Assembly (NCBI GenBank): GCA_004556055.1
Contig: SFIW01000010.1
Coordinates: 1-63,479, forward strand
Source: Planctomycetaceae bacterium
Lineage (GTDB): Bacteria > Planctomycetota > Planctomycetia > Pirellulales > Thermoguttaceae
Length of the DNA: 63,479 nucleotides
Direction: 5' to 3'
Shown here: piece after piece, positions 17,195-25,479 of the stretch
Layout of the letters: every line of letters begins with the position of its first letter
Numbering within the stretch: the stretch's first letter is position 1
Made by a program: the position numbers and the translations under genes
Notes under the pieces: generated by a model
The model's database searches: none
Told to the model about the DNA's origin: nothing
The model's input: the letters and a program-made list of their open reading frames with translations, nothing else

Positions 17195-18043
17195 ATGAAG
17201 AATATGACGCAACTTCCGCAGAAGGGGGACTCCCTTCGAATTTTAATGATAGGCGACGTCGTCGGTCGCGCGGGACGCGACGTCTTGACGCGAAGATTAC
17301 CCGAAATTAAAAGAAACGCCCTCGTCGATTTCGTCGTTGTCAACGCCGAAAACGCCACCGGAGGTTCCGGCCTCTCCAGCGACTCTTACAACGTCTTGAG
17401 ACGCGCGGGAGTCGACTGCGTGACCCTGGGCGATCACGCTCTGCGGCAAAAATCGATTTTTTCGATCCTCAATTCCGCCGATACGCGCGTTATTCGGCCC
17501 GCAAATTTACCACCCGAAGCTCCCGGCAAGGGGTATGTGATTCTCGAAACGGAATCGACCTTCGAACGACCCGCCGTTAAAATTGCCGTTATCTCATTGC
17601 TCGGACGCGTCTTTATGACGAACCAATTTGCGGACAATCCCCTTATAGCCGCCGATAAGATCGTCGAGCGACTCCATGACGTGAAGATCAGAATCTTGGA
17701 TTTCCACGCCGAAGCGACGAGCGAAACGCAGATTATGGGACGCTATCTCGACGGACGCGTCTCCGCTGTTTTGGGAACGCACACGCACGTTCAGACTGCG
17801 GACGAGAAAATTCTACCAGGCGGCTCCGCGTTCCTATGCGACGTCGGAATGACCGGCTCTTTCGATAGTATTATTGGAAGAAAAATCGACTGCGTCGTCG
17901 ACAGTTTTCGCACCGGTTGTCCGAAAACATTCGAGGTCGCGGAGAAAAACCTCGGAATCAACGGGGTTTTCGTCGACGTCGACCCCGCGACCGGAAAGGC
18001 GTGCGCCGTCTCGCGTCTCAATTTTATGGAAGACGAACAGTAA
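17195..18043 (+). CDS. ymdB: YmdB-family metallophosphoesterase
   Basis: A 282-residue dinuclear metal phosphoesterase of the YmdB (TIGR00282) family. Motifs in order: ILMIGDVVGRAGRD, VVVNAENATGGSGL, TLGDHAL (usually TxGNH), and the C-terminal LDFHAEATSE and GTHTHVQTAD. Members hydrolyse 2',3'-cyclic nucleotides and affect biofilm and sporulation decisions in Bacillus. The classic TMGNHxW motif has Asp for Asn here, an unusual change at a metal-ligand position that could alter activity. No rny or other usual neighbour is nearby. Confidence 0.9.
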   Translation: MKNMTQLPQKGDSLRILMIGDVVGRAGRDVLTRRLPEIKRNALVDFVVVNAENATGGSGLSSDSYNVLRRAGVDCVTLGDHALRQKSIFSILNSADTRVIRPANLPPEAPGKGYVILETESTFERPAVKIAVISLLGRVFMTNQFADNPLIAADKIVERLHDVKIRILDFHAEATSETQIMGRYLDGRVSAVLGTHTHVQTADEKILPGGSAFLCDVGMTGSFDSIIGRKIDCVVDSFRTGCPKTFEVAEKNLGINGVFVDVDPATGKACAVSRLNFMEDEQ

Positions 18044-18072
18044 ATCACGGTTTATTCGCAAGAAATAAACGA

Positions 18073-18104
18073 AGGGAGACTCTAGGGCCTCCCTCTATTT
18101 TTTT
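18073..18104 (+). terminator. Probable terminator after the YmdB-type gene
   Basis: Short stem AGGGAG / CTCCCT (18073-18078 with 18089-18094) followed by a T-rich run at 18098-18104, between two convergent genes. Confidence 0.5.
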
Positions 18105-18115
18105 AACTTATTCTT

Positions 18116-18643
18116 TTAACATTTTTTGCCGCGCGCCCGACGCGCTCGAAAGAACTCTCGAAGCGTCTCCGCGCACTCTTCTTCTAAAACGCCCGTCTCG
18201 ACCTGGCACCGCCAGTTCAAACGCGGATCCTCCAAGATTCCGTAGAGGGAACGCGCTCCCCCTCCTTTCGGATCCGTCGCGCCGTAGACGACGCGCTTAA
18301 TTCGAGACTGAACGAGAGCGCCCGCGCACATCACGCAAGGTTCGAGCGTCACGTACAGCTCGGAGTCTTCGACGCGCCACGACGGAAAGTATCGACTTGC
18401 CGCGCGAATCGCAAGCTGCTCCGCGTGCGCCGTAGGGTCGCGTAGACTCTCGCGGCGATTGTGCTCCAGCGCGAGAATCGCGTCTTCGTACACAAGAACC
18501 GCGCCGATCGGCGTTTCTCCCTCTTCCGCCGCAAGACGCGCTTCGCGCAGCGCGAAGCTCATAAAAAAGGCGTCGCGATCTCCGTCCTCTTCCGTCCAGC
18601 GAAGGAATGGCTCGCCCGTGTCGAAATCCACTGCGTCCGACAA
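18116..18643 (-). CDS. tadA: tRNA-specific adenosine deaminase
   Basis: A 175-residue zinc deaminase that converts A34 to inosine in tRNA-Arg(ACG). The zinc site is complete: HAE at 73-75 and PCVMC with C103 and C106. VVYGATDPKGGGARS is the TadA-specific stretch. The N-terminus is about 20 residues longer than in E. coli. The lipoprotein gene ends 18 bases upstream on the same strand, so the two may share a transcript. Confidence 0.93.
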   Translation of the reverse strand: MSDAVDFDTGEPFLRWTEEDGDRDAFFMSFALREARLAAEEGETPIGAVLVYEDAILALEHNRRESLRDPTAHAEQLAIRAASRYFPSWRVEDSELYVTLEPCVMCAGALVQSRIKRVVYGATDPKGGGARSLYGILEDPRLNWRCQVETGVLEEECAETLREFFRARRARGKKC

Positions 18644-18661
18644 CTTCGATCCCCTCCGCGA

Positions 18662-18982
18662 TCAATAGTTTTCGTAGCCCGCGAACGCGTTCGCCTCGTA
18701 TTGAGCCGCAGACTCAGGATATTCCTGAACGATCGTCGAACCGTCCTCGCCGTAATATTCGACCGAACCCCCTCCGCAGTTTTCGCAGTCCCCCGTCGCG
18801 TTTGAAAGACGATCCATTCCGCCGAGAGTCGAACCGCAACGGTAGAGTTCCCCCATGCATTGATCGCCGCGTTCGGGAATGAACGTCGGTTGGCATTGAT
18901 CGTAAGGCGCCAAACAGGAGCGGCAACCGACAAAGCCCACCGCAAACGCCGCCACAATAGCCATCACAATTAACCGCGTCAT
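18662..18982 (-). CDS. Small Cys-rich lipoprotein
   Basis: A 106-residue protein with a lipoprotein signal (MTRLIVMAIVAAFAVGFVGC, lipidated Cys at 20). It then has a compact Cys-rich domain with at least eight further cysteines, including CxxC at 20-23 and CENC near 68-71, and a Tyr/Gly/Glu-rich tail. The even spacing suggests disulfides or a metal or cofactor site outside the membrane. No family recognised; upstream of tadA by 18 bases. Confidence 0.6.
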   Translation of the reverse strand: MTRLIVMAIVAAFAVGFVGCRSCLAPYDQCQPTFIPERGDQCMGELYRCGSTLGGMDRLSNATGDCENCGGGSVEYYGEDGSTIVQEYPESAAQYEANAFAGYENY

Positions 18983-19530
18983 CTCTAACTCTCCTCTTAG
19001 GTAATATCGGATCGTCCTTGATCCGTTTTGCTGCGTTTTTGAGTCGACCAGTCGTCGAAGCTCAAATTGGGAATCTTGTTAAGTTACTTTTCGTCCTTAA
19101 AACGCATATCTTTAGAAAATCCGATAGAATCGGGTAATTTTTTGAAAAAATTTAATCTTGGGTTGATTTTGATTCAAGTCGGAAGTCGGTCCTCTTCGAT
19201 GAAATCCTATCCCACTTTATCCATTTATAGATACCGCTTTTTTACGGAATATTCGGAATTCGCGGTAGAGCCGGGCTTTTTTTGAGACTTTCGAAAAATA
19301 TGGCGACGAAGGGAAAAAAAAACTTGACCCCGCCCTTTGGATAATGTTAGAATATAGTAGAAACGTTATATTGTAGACGAGGGCATGTCGAACCTCCTCT
19401 TTACAATTATTAGACGTTACGAAGAAGGTTAAGGCGCCGGGTTTCCTCTCTATTTTAAGGATTTTTTTCGGCGCCTCGCGGACGAACCCTTCGTCGGCGA
19501 GACGTTACAGTGGCATGGGACGATTAAGTT
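18983..19530. other. Divergent intergenic region and long pilM leader
   Basis: About 550 bases. It holds the pilM promoter (19324-19353) and a leader of about 170 bases. The leader contains an 8-bp inverted repeat, AGGCGCCG / CGGCGCCT (19432-19439 with 19469-19476), around a T-rich loop. A short frame at 19067-19285 has no family signature. No RNA family was recognised. Confidence 0.45.
19324..19353 (+). promoter_or_regulatory. Promoter of the pilM-like operon
   Basis: TTGACC (19324-19329), 18-base spacer, TAGAAT (19348-19353). The leader to the start codon is about 170 bases. Confidence 0.6.
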
Positions 19531-22500
19531 ATGGCAAAAAATGAAACCGTATGGGGTATCGACGTCGGTAATACGTCGTTGAAGGCGTTGCGTTGCCGCC
19601 GAGGCGCGGAACCCGGCACGATCGAGGTCTTGCAGTTTGACTACATCGAACACAGCAAAATCTTAACCCAGCCTGGCGCGGACGCGAATGAAATTCTCGC
19701 GGAAACCTTGTCGCAATTCCTTTCGCGAAACGACGTCAGAGGGGAAAAGGTGGCGATTTCCGTTTCAGGACAAAACGCGCTATGGCGTTTTCAGCCCCTT
19801 CCTCCAATCGATCCGAAAAAGGTCAACGACCTCATCAAGTACGAAGTGAAGCAGTGGCTTCCCTTTGACTTGCAAGACGTTATTTGGGATTATCGCAAGG
19901 TTGGCGGCGTCGAAGAAGGCGGTATCGCCGTCGACATGCATATCTTTATGTACGCGATGAAGCGCGAAGTCGCCAAGAGAACCCTCGATAAATATTCCGC
20001 CGCTGGAATCAACGTCGACTGTATCCAAGGCGCCCAAGTCGCTCTCTATAACGCGTTCGTTCACGATCTCTATAACTACGACGAACTCCTCAATCAGGAT
20101 ATCAACTCTCTCGAAGATTTCGACGTCATCCTGAACGTCGGTACCGACGCGACCGAAATCGTCGTCACCAACGGCGTCGTCGTCTGGTTGCGCAACATTC
20201 CCGTCGGCGGCAATCTCTTCACCAAAGCGTTGACGAAGTCCCTGAAATTAACCTTCTCCAACGCCGAACATACGAAGAGAAACGCCAACTCCGCTCCCGA
20301 TCCGAAGGCCGTTATTCTCGCCATGAAGCCCGTCTTCGGCGATATGCTCTCCGAAATCGATCGCTCCATCAAGTACTATTGCGGTCTTAACAAACGCGCC
20401 AAGATTCGACGCGTCTACGCGCTCGGAAACGCCATGAAGCTTCCAGGCTTGCGGCAATTCCTTTCTAAGAGCCTCGGATACGACGTCGTGACGGTCAGCT
20501 CCTTCCGAAAGCTCGTCGGCGCAGAAACTCTCGGAAACAAGCTCTTCGTCGACAACGTCTCGTCCTTCGGCGTATCTTACGGCCTTGCGCTCCAGCTCCT
20601 GGGCGAAGCGCCGCTCAATATCAACCTTGTGCCTCGCGACGTCGTGCAGGATCGCCTCATCGAGGCCAAAAAACCGTGGACTCTCGCCGCCGCCTCTCTC
20701 ATCGCTCTCGGCCTGGGCGTCCAATATTTCGTGACGACCTCCACTTACAACGTCGTCCAGAACCCCGCGCTTGAATCCGCGCAGAAGACCGCCGAAGGCG
20801 TCGCCGATAAGTCCTCGAAACTCATTTCAAAAGCGAACGCCGCCGTCACCGAATTCCAGAAGTTCGACAATATCGGTCGCAACCTCACAAGCGGCGTCGA
20901 GGGGCGTATCACCTGGATGGAGCTGCTCAAAGCGATCAACTCCGTCATACCGGCGGAAGCCCCTAACAACGCGATCCTCTCCGACGGCGTCACAGGCGCA
21001 AAGGTCGAAGCGATTAAGGCGCAGAACCGTATCTATATCGACAATATCGAAGTTCAGGACGTCGAGGAACTTGACGACTGGTTCGAGTTGGTGCGAAGAT
21101 GGTACTATATCGACGACGTCGAAGCCCAGGCTTTTGAGATCGACGCCGCCGGCAACGAGATTCAGCCCGATCCTTCTCAGGTTCCCGCAACCGGCGAAAA
21201 CGAAGATTCCACGTCGTCTGTCGCCTCCTCTTCTTCCGGCTCTGCCGAGAAGAAGTATACCCCGCCTTTCACCTTAGAGGAAATGTTCCCCTTCGTCCCC
21301 GCTTCCGACACCAAGGGCGGCGCGGGTACAAAGTCGAGCTCCTCTAAGTCCTCCTCGTCGACTTCCAAATCCTCGACCTCAAAGTCGTCGACCTCAAAAT
21401 CGTCGACTTCTTCCAAATCGTCGACCTCGAAGTCTTCGTCCTCCTCGAAGTCGTCGAAGTCGTCGAAGTCGTCGACCGCCGCCGACGTCGCCGCTCTTAA
21501 CGAGTTCACGCAGTCCGGCGACGCGAGACTCGAACTGATCCCCGCGCCTTCCGGCCCAGGACGCATTGTTCAGCTCTCCGGATACCACTATCACAACCCG
21601 ACCGACGTCAACGACCCTGCGCGTGGCGCCGAATATCTGCGTCGCACGATCCTGTACAACCTCAAGCACGGTTCGATCGAATTGCCGATCAGCCTTGATC
21701 GTCAGCGAAACGGCGAGACGGGCACGGAAACCGTCAAACTTTCCGACATGGGTATTTACTATCCCGTTCACGTCGACCCAGGCGCAATCGACGACAACTT
21801 CCGACTCCTCGACCCCAAGGCTGCGGCGGAAGCGCGTAAGAAGATCCTCGACAGCCAGGTTAAGGTTCGCCGCGAAGGACGCACCGGAGGAAGCAATATG
21901 GGCGCCGGACGTATGACGGGCGGCGTCGGCGGCTCCTCGATGGGCTCCGGCGCGATGGGCGGCGGACGTTCCGGCGGTATGTCCGCTGGAATGGGTTCGG
22001 GAATGAGTTCGATGAACAACCAAATCGCCGGACAGCTTTCTTCCGACAAGATTCTTAACCTCAGTCGCTACGACTTTGTCATTCAATTCGTGTGGATGGA
22101 AACGCCTCCGAGCACTCGCGACGAACGCCGCAAAGCTGCGGAAGAGGCCAAGAAGGCTGAAGAGGAAGGGAATTCCGCCTCCGCCTCAACCTCCGATTCG
22201 GAAGACGAGGCGTCGACTCCAACCGTCGATACGACGACGCCAGCGGAACCTAACGCGGCTCCCGTCGATACGACGACTCCTGCCGATCCTAACGCGGTTC
22301 CCGCCGATACGACGACGCCAGCGGAACCTAACGCGGTTCCCGCCGATACGACGACGCCAGCGGATCCTAACGCGGCTCCCGCCGATGCGACGACGCCTGC
22401 GGAACCTAACGCGGCTCCCGCCGATACGACGACGCCTGCGGAACCTAGCGCGGCTCCCGCCGATACGACGGCGCCTGCGGATCCTAACGCGGCTCCCGCC

Positions 22501-22584
22501 GATACGACGACGCCAGCGGAACCTAACGCGGCTCCCGCCGATACGACGACGCCTGCCGATCCTAACGCGGCTCCCGCCCCGTAA
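19531..22584 (+). CDS. PilM-type actin-like protein fused to a membrane and low-complexity C-terminus
   Basis: A 1017-residue fusion. Residues 1-345 are a PilM actin-like ATPase domain (VWGIDVGNTSLKALRCRRG; LPPIDPKKVNDLIKYEVKQW; NVGTDATEIVV), which in type IV pili polymerises at the inner membrane. A transmembrane helix at about 384-402 begins a PilN-like exported part. Then come a Ser/Lys/Thr tract (about 600-650), a folded segment, a Gly/Met-rich linker (about 787-830) and nine 13-residue Pro/Thr/Ala repeats at the C-terminus. Normal PilM is about 350 residues, so PilM and PilN functions appear merged. It heads an operon with two large membrane proteins. No pilin, PilQ or motor ATPase gene is adjacent, so true pilus assembly is uncertain. 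Confidence 0.8.
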   Translation: MAKNETVWGIDVGNTSLKALRCRRGAEPGTIEVLQFDYIEHSKILTQPGADANEILAETLSQFLSRNDVRGEKVAISVSGQNALWRFQPLPPIDPKKVNDLIKYEVKQWLPFDLQDVIWDYRKVGGVEEGGIAVDMHIFMYAMKREVAKRTLDKYSAAGINVDCIQGAQVALYNAFVHDLYNYDELLNQDINSLEDFDVILNVGTDATEIVVTNGVVVWLRNIPVGGNLFTKALTKSLKLTFSNAEHTKRNANSAPDPKAVILAMKPVFGDMLSEIDRSIKYYCGLNKRAKIRRVYALGNAMKLPGLRQFLSKSLGYDVVTVSSFRKLVGAETLGNKLFVDNVSSFGVSYGLALQLLGEAPLNINLVPRDVVQDRLIEAKKPWTLAAASLIALGLGVQYFVTTSTYNVVQNPALESAQKTAEGVADKSSKLISKANAAVTEFQKFDNIGRNLTSGVEGRITWMELLKAINSVIPAEAPNNAILSDGVTGAKVEAIKAQNRIYIDNIEVQDVEELDDWFELVRRWYYIDDVEAQAFEIDAAGNEIQPDPSQVPATGENEDSTSSVASSSSGSAEKKYTPPFTLEEMFPFVPASDTKGGAGTKSSSSKSSSSTSKSSTSKSSTSKSSTSSKSSTSKSSSSSKSSKSSKSSTAADVAALNEFTQSGDARLELIPAPSGPGRIVQLSGYHYHNPTDVNDPARGAEYLRRTILYNLKHGSIELPISLDRQRNGETGTETVKLSDMGIYYPVHVDPGAIDDNFRLLDPKAAAEARKKILDSQVKVRREGRTGGSNMGAGRMTGGVGGSSMGSGAMGGGRSGGMSAGMGSGMSSMNNQIAGQLSSDKILNLSRYDFVIQFVWMETPPSTRDERRKAAEEAKKAEEEGNSASASTSDSEDEASTPTVDTTTPAEPNAAPVDTTTPADPNAVPADTTTPAEPNAVPADTTTPADPNAAPADATTPAEPNAAPADTTTPAEPSAAPADTTAPADPNAAPADTTTPAEPNAAPADTTTPADPNAAPAP
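22228..22578 (+). repeat. Nine tandem 39-bp repeats in the pilM-like gene
   Basis: Nine in-frame copies of a 39-base unit encoding DTTTPAEPNAAPA and variants (Glu/Asp alternating at position 7, Ala/Val at 11). All units are exactly 39 bases, so recombination can change copy number without frameshift. They form a Pro/Thr-rich extended tail. Confidence 0.95.
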
Positions 22585-22778
22585 CGCGGCTAGGCGCCTC
22601 GCCTCCGAGCGTCGCGCGGGATTCTACCCCGCGGCTCCTCTCATGAACGTCAACGCGCGGCGACGCGTTTCGTCCGCGCGATCTCATACCGATTTGACGC
22701 TCCGCTCACTCCGAGCGGAATCCATCGAACGCCAAGGCTTTCGAGTCACGTAAGGCGTTCGCCGAAAGGTTTAATGCA

Positions 22779-25370
22779 ATGGCAAAAGCTAAAGGCGGTT
22801 TGAAACCAGAGGATATCAAAAAATATTATTTTTGGGTCGTCGTACCGATTCTGGTTCTCCTGATGATTATCTTCGCCTTCGTCGCCAAGGGCGCGATTAA
22901 GAAGGCTTACGAAGAAAAGACCACTGCGATTAAGTCCGCAAAGGACGGCGTCGACAAGGTCGCCAATAATACGAAGCATCCGAACGACAAAACGATCGAC
23001 GCGATCAACGACGAAACGACCGTCCTCTCCGACAACGTCTTCGCCGCGTGGAGCCTCATGTACGACGATCAGAAGATCCGCAACCGTTGGCCTCGCCAAC
23101 TCTCGCGCGAATTCCTCGATCTCGTTGAAAACAAGCTCAAGTTCCGCGATCCTATCGGCGTCGGCAAGCCGTATCTCCTCGAAGACTACGGGTACTTCAT
23201 CGCGCGACATCTTCCGGATCTCATTAAGGAAATGAATCGTCGCCGTTGCCAAGTGCGCGAATACAAGTTGCTCAAAAAAGCGGAAATGACTTCCCTCCAA
23301 ATGACCGGATACGAGGAACGCTTCTGGCCCGTCTATACGACGACCTTGCCCGACGGTTCCGAACTCCTCTACGTCGGAATTCATTCGAATATTGAAGACG
23401 AGACCTCTCCGTTGAAGGAAGTTTACAAGATCGACCTTGAAACGGACGTCGTCGAGAAAATCGCCGACGCGACGGTTCATGATTCTCTCATCGCCCAGGC
23501 CAAGCACGAAAGCTACTACCGCGACGTCGACCCGTGGATCCTCCATCCTAAGGACATGATTATGTACGACGTCCAGGCGTCCGACCTTTCGGCGATCGTT
23601 CAGGCGATCTCGCAGATCGGCATGGAAGGTTCCGGCGGCGGCTCGATGGGCGGCGGCGCGAACATGGGCATGAGCGGTTCCGGTTCGATGGGCGGTTCCG
23701 GCTCGATGGGCGGTTCCGGAGCTCGGGGTTCCGCGCGCGGCGGCGCCGACATGATGGGCGGTTCCGGCGGCGGTATGCAGATCGGAACGGGAGCCATTCC
23801 TGGCGACGGCACGGATCTTGCCGCAGAGCAAGTCTCCGGCACGACTCTTGAAGAACTCGGCGGCGGCGCGGGCGCTACCGGTATGCGCGGCGGTATGACC
23901 GGCGCTGGAGCTGGCGCTGGCGCGATGGCCGGCGGTTCCGGCTCTGGAACGGGCGGACGCGGCGGTTTGACGGGCGGTTCCGGCGGCGCGATGAACGGAC
24001 AAACGGAGGATCCGACATGGTCGCAGAAGATTTTCCCCGGTTTGCCCTCCTATAAGGAACGTCGTCGAATCGTCGGAAACGTCGATTGGCCCGATCCTGA
24101 AGTCTATTCGCTCCCAACTTGGGATTCCGCCGCTCCGCATCCTGAATCGATCGAAGTTTGGTACGCTCAGGAAACCCTCTGGGTCTACGAAGCGCTCATT
24201 CGCATCATCGCGCAAACGAACGCTCCTTATCCCGACAATATCTCCAAAGCGCCGATTAAATGCGTCGAACAAATGCTCATCGGTCAGAACGCCGCCGTCG
24301 AATGGACGAACCTGAAGACGACGATCGGCGACCTCACTGGTAAGAGCGCGCAAAACTCGATGGATATGATGGGCTCTTCTTCGTCGTCCATGATGAGTTC
24401 ATCCTCCTCGATGATGGGCGGCGGCATGGGAATGACGGGCGGTTCCGAATTCTCCCTCAGCGGCTCTGCGGAAGAACAGGCGTTGACAAAGATCTTGCTC
24501 GGTCGTTATATCGACGACGAAGGCGCTCCGCTTATGCCTGACGACAAACCGCCTTTTGCGGAATTTAACCGTATGCCGGTCTGCCTCAAGCTTGCCGTCG
24601 ATCAGCGTCGCATCCCCGAAATCCTCGTGAGTTGCGCCAATAGCTCCATGCCGATCGACGTGAAGCACGTGCGCGTCTGCCCCGACAACAACATCCCCTT
24701 TACGATGCCCGTTGAAACGACCGGTTCCGACGCGAGCGGCATGGGCGGCATGGGCGGCATGGGTATGATGGGCGGCGGCATGGGTATGATGAGCGGTTCT
24801 GGCTCCAGTTCCGGCGGCGTCGGCGGCGCTGGCGCTTCTGCTGGGCGCAACGGCGGTCGCGGCTCTGCGGGGAATCGCGGTTCTGCCGGCGGCATTGGCG
24901 GCGCTGGAGGCGCTGGCGGTATGTCCGGCGGACGCGGCGCCGCTGGCGGGATGACCGGCTCCGGTTCGGGTACTGGCGATATGGGCGGCGGCGTCGAAAT
25001 CGGTCGCTCCGAACTCAGTCAGAGCGAATATGGTCCCGATACGATTCGCGTTGAAATCTACGGCGTCATTAATATTTACAACGAACCCAATAAAGAAAAC
25101 TTCGCGACGGGTAAGGCCGCCGAAGAAGCCGATTCTCAGGCGGAAAAGATCCTTGCCGGCGAAGTCTCCTCCGACGACGAAGACGCTCAAACCGCCGACG
25201 CTTCCGGCGACGCGACGCAGACCGCGCCGACTTCGACCGCGGACGCGTCAGCCAACGCGACCCCAGCGGCTCCGGCTCCCGCTCCAGCGGCGCCTGCCGA
25301 CGCCTCTGCGACTCCGGCTCCTGCGGATAATGCCGCAACTCCCGCGCCTGCGACTCAGACCGCTCCATAA
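22779..25370 (+). CDS. Membrane-anchored protein with Gly/Met-rich linkers (second gene of pilM-like operon)
   Basis: An 863-residue protein: a short basic N-terminus, one transmembrane helix (about 16-36, YYFWVVVPILVLLMIIFAFV), then an exported part. This alternates conserved-looking segments (for example the stretch with WPRQLSREFLDLVENKLKF, and ETLWVYEALIRIIAQTN) with Gly/Met/Ser-rich low-complexity blocks at about 283-335, 360-410, 530-555 and 650-735. The tail is Pro/Ala/Thr-rich. AAAGG lies upstream of the ATG. By position it could be a PilO-like scaffold partner of the PilM/N fusion, but no PilO signature is visible; I recognise only a planctomycete-style protein of unknown function. 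Confidence 0.7.
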   Translation: MAKAKGGLKPEDIKKYYFWVVVPILVLLMIIFAFVAKGAIKKAYEEKTTAIKSAKDGVDKVANNTKHPNDKTIDAINDETTVLSDNVFAAWSLMYDDQKIRNRWPRQLSREFLDLVENKLKFRDPIGVGKPYLLEDYGYFIARHLPDLIKEMNRRRCQVREYKLLKKAEMTSLQMTGYEERFWPVYTTTLPDGSELLYVGIHSNIEDETSPLKEVYKIDLETDVVEKIADATVHDSLIAQAKHESYYRDVDPWILHPKDMIMYDVQASDLSAIVQAISQIGMEGSGGGSMGGGANMGMSGSGSMGGSGSMGGSGARGSARGGADMMGGSGGGMQIGTGAIPGDGTDLAAEQVSGTTLEELGGGAGATGMRGGMTGAGAGAGAMAGGSGSGTGGRGGLTGGSGGAMNGQTEDPTWSQKIFPGLPSYKERRRIVGNVDWPDPEVYSLPTWDSAAPHPESIEVWYAQETLWVYEALIRIIAQTNAPYPDNISKAPIKCVEQMLIGQNAAVEWTNLKTTIGDLTGKSAQNSMDMMGSSSSSMMSSSSSMMGGGMGMTGGSEFSLSGSAEEQALTKILLGRYIDDEGAPLMPDDKPPFAEFNRMPVCLKLAVDQRRIPEILVSCANSSMPIDVKHVRVCPDNNIPFTMPVETTGSDASGMGGMGGMGMMGGGMGMMSGSGSSSGGVGGAGASAGRNGGRGSAGNRGSAGGIGGAGGAGGMSGGRGAAGGMTGSGSGTGDMGGGVEIGRSELSQSEYGPDTIRVEIYGVINIYNEPNKENFATGKAAEEADSQAEKILAGEVSSDDEDAQTADASGDATQTAPTSTADASANATPAAPAPAPAAPADASATPAPADNAATPAPATQTAP

Positions 25371-25479
25371 CCCGGCGGCTTATCGGTTGACGTTTGCGTT
25401 CTCCCGCGCGCCGGGCGGGCGCAGACGGCCCTCTTCGAATTTAACTCTGTATTTTTGATAGATCCAGCGAGGACGCCAT

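Noticed and set aside
19067..19285. 72-codon frame in the pilM upstream region
   Set aside because: No ribosome binding site or family pattern, and it lies in AT-rich promoter DNA.
22228..22578. Possible CRISPR array
   Set aside because: Repeats are contiguous, in frame and coding, with no spacers; no cas genes in the window.
22746..24353. Long antisense frame opposite the second pilM-operon gene
   Set aside because: Open frames opposite CGNCG-rich genes are common here; His/Ala-rich translation matches no family and the sense gene has a signal and ribosome binding site.
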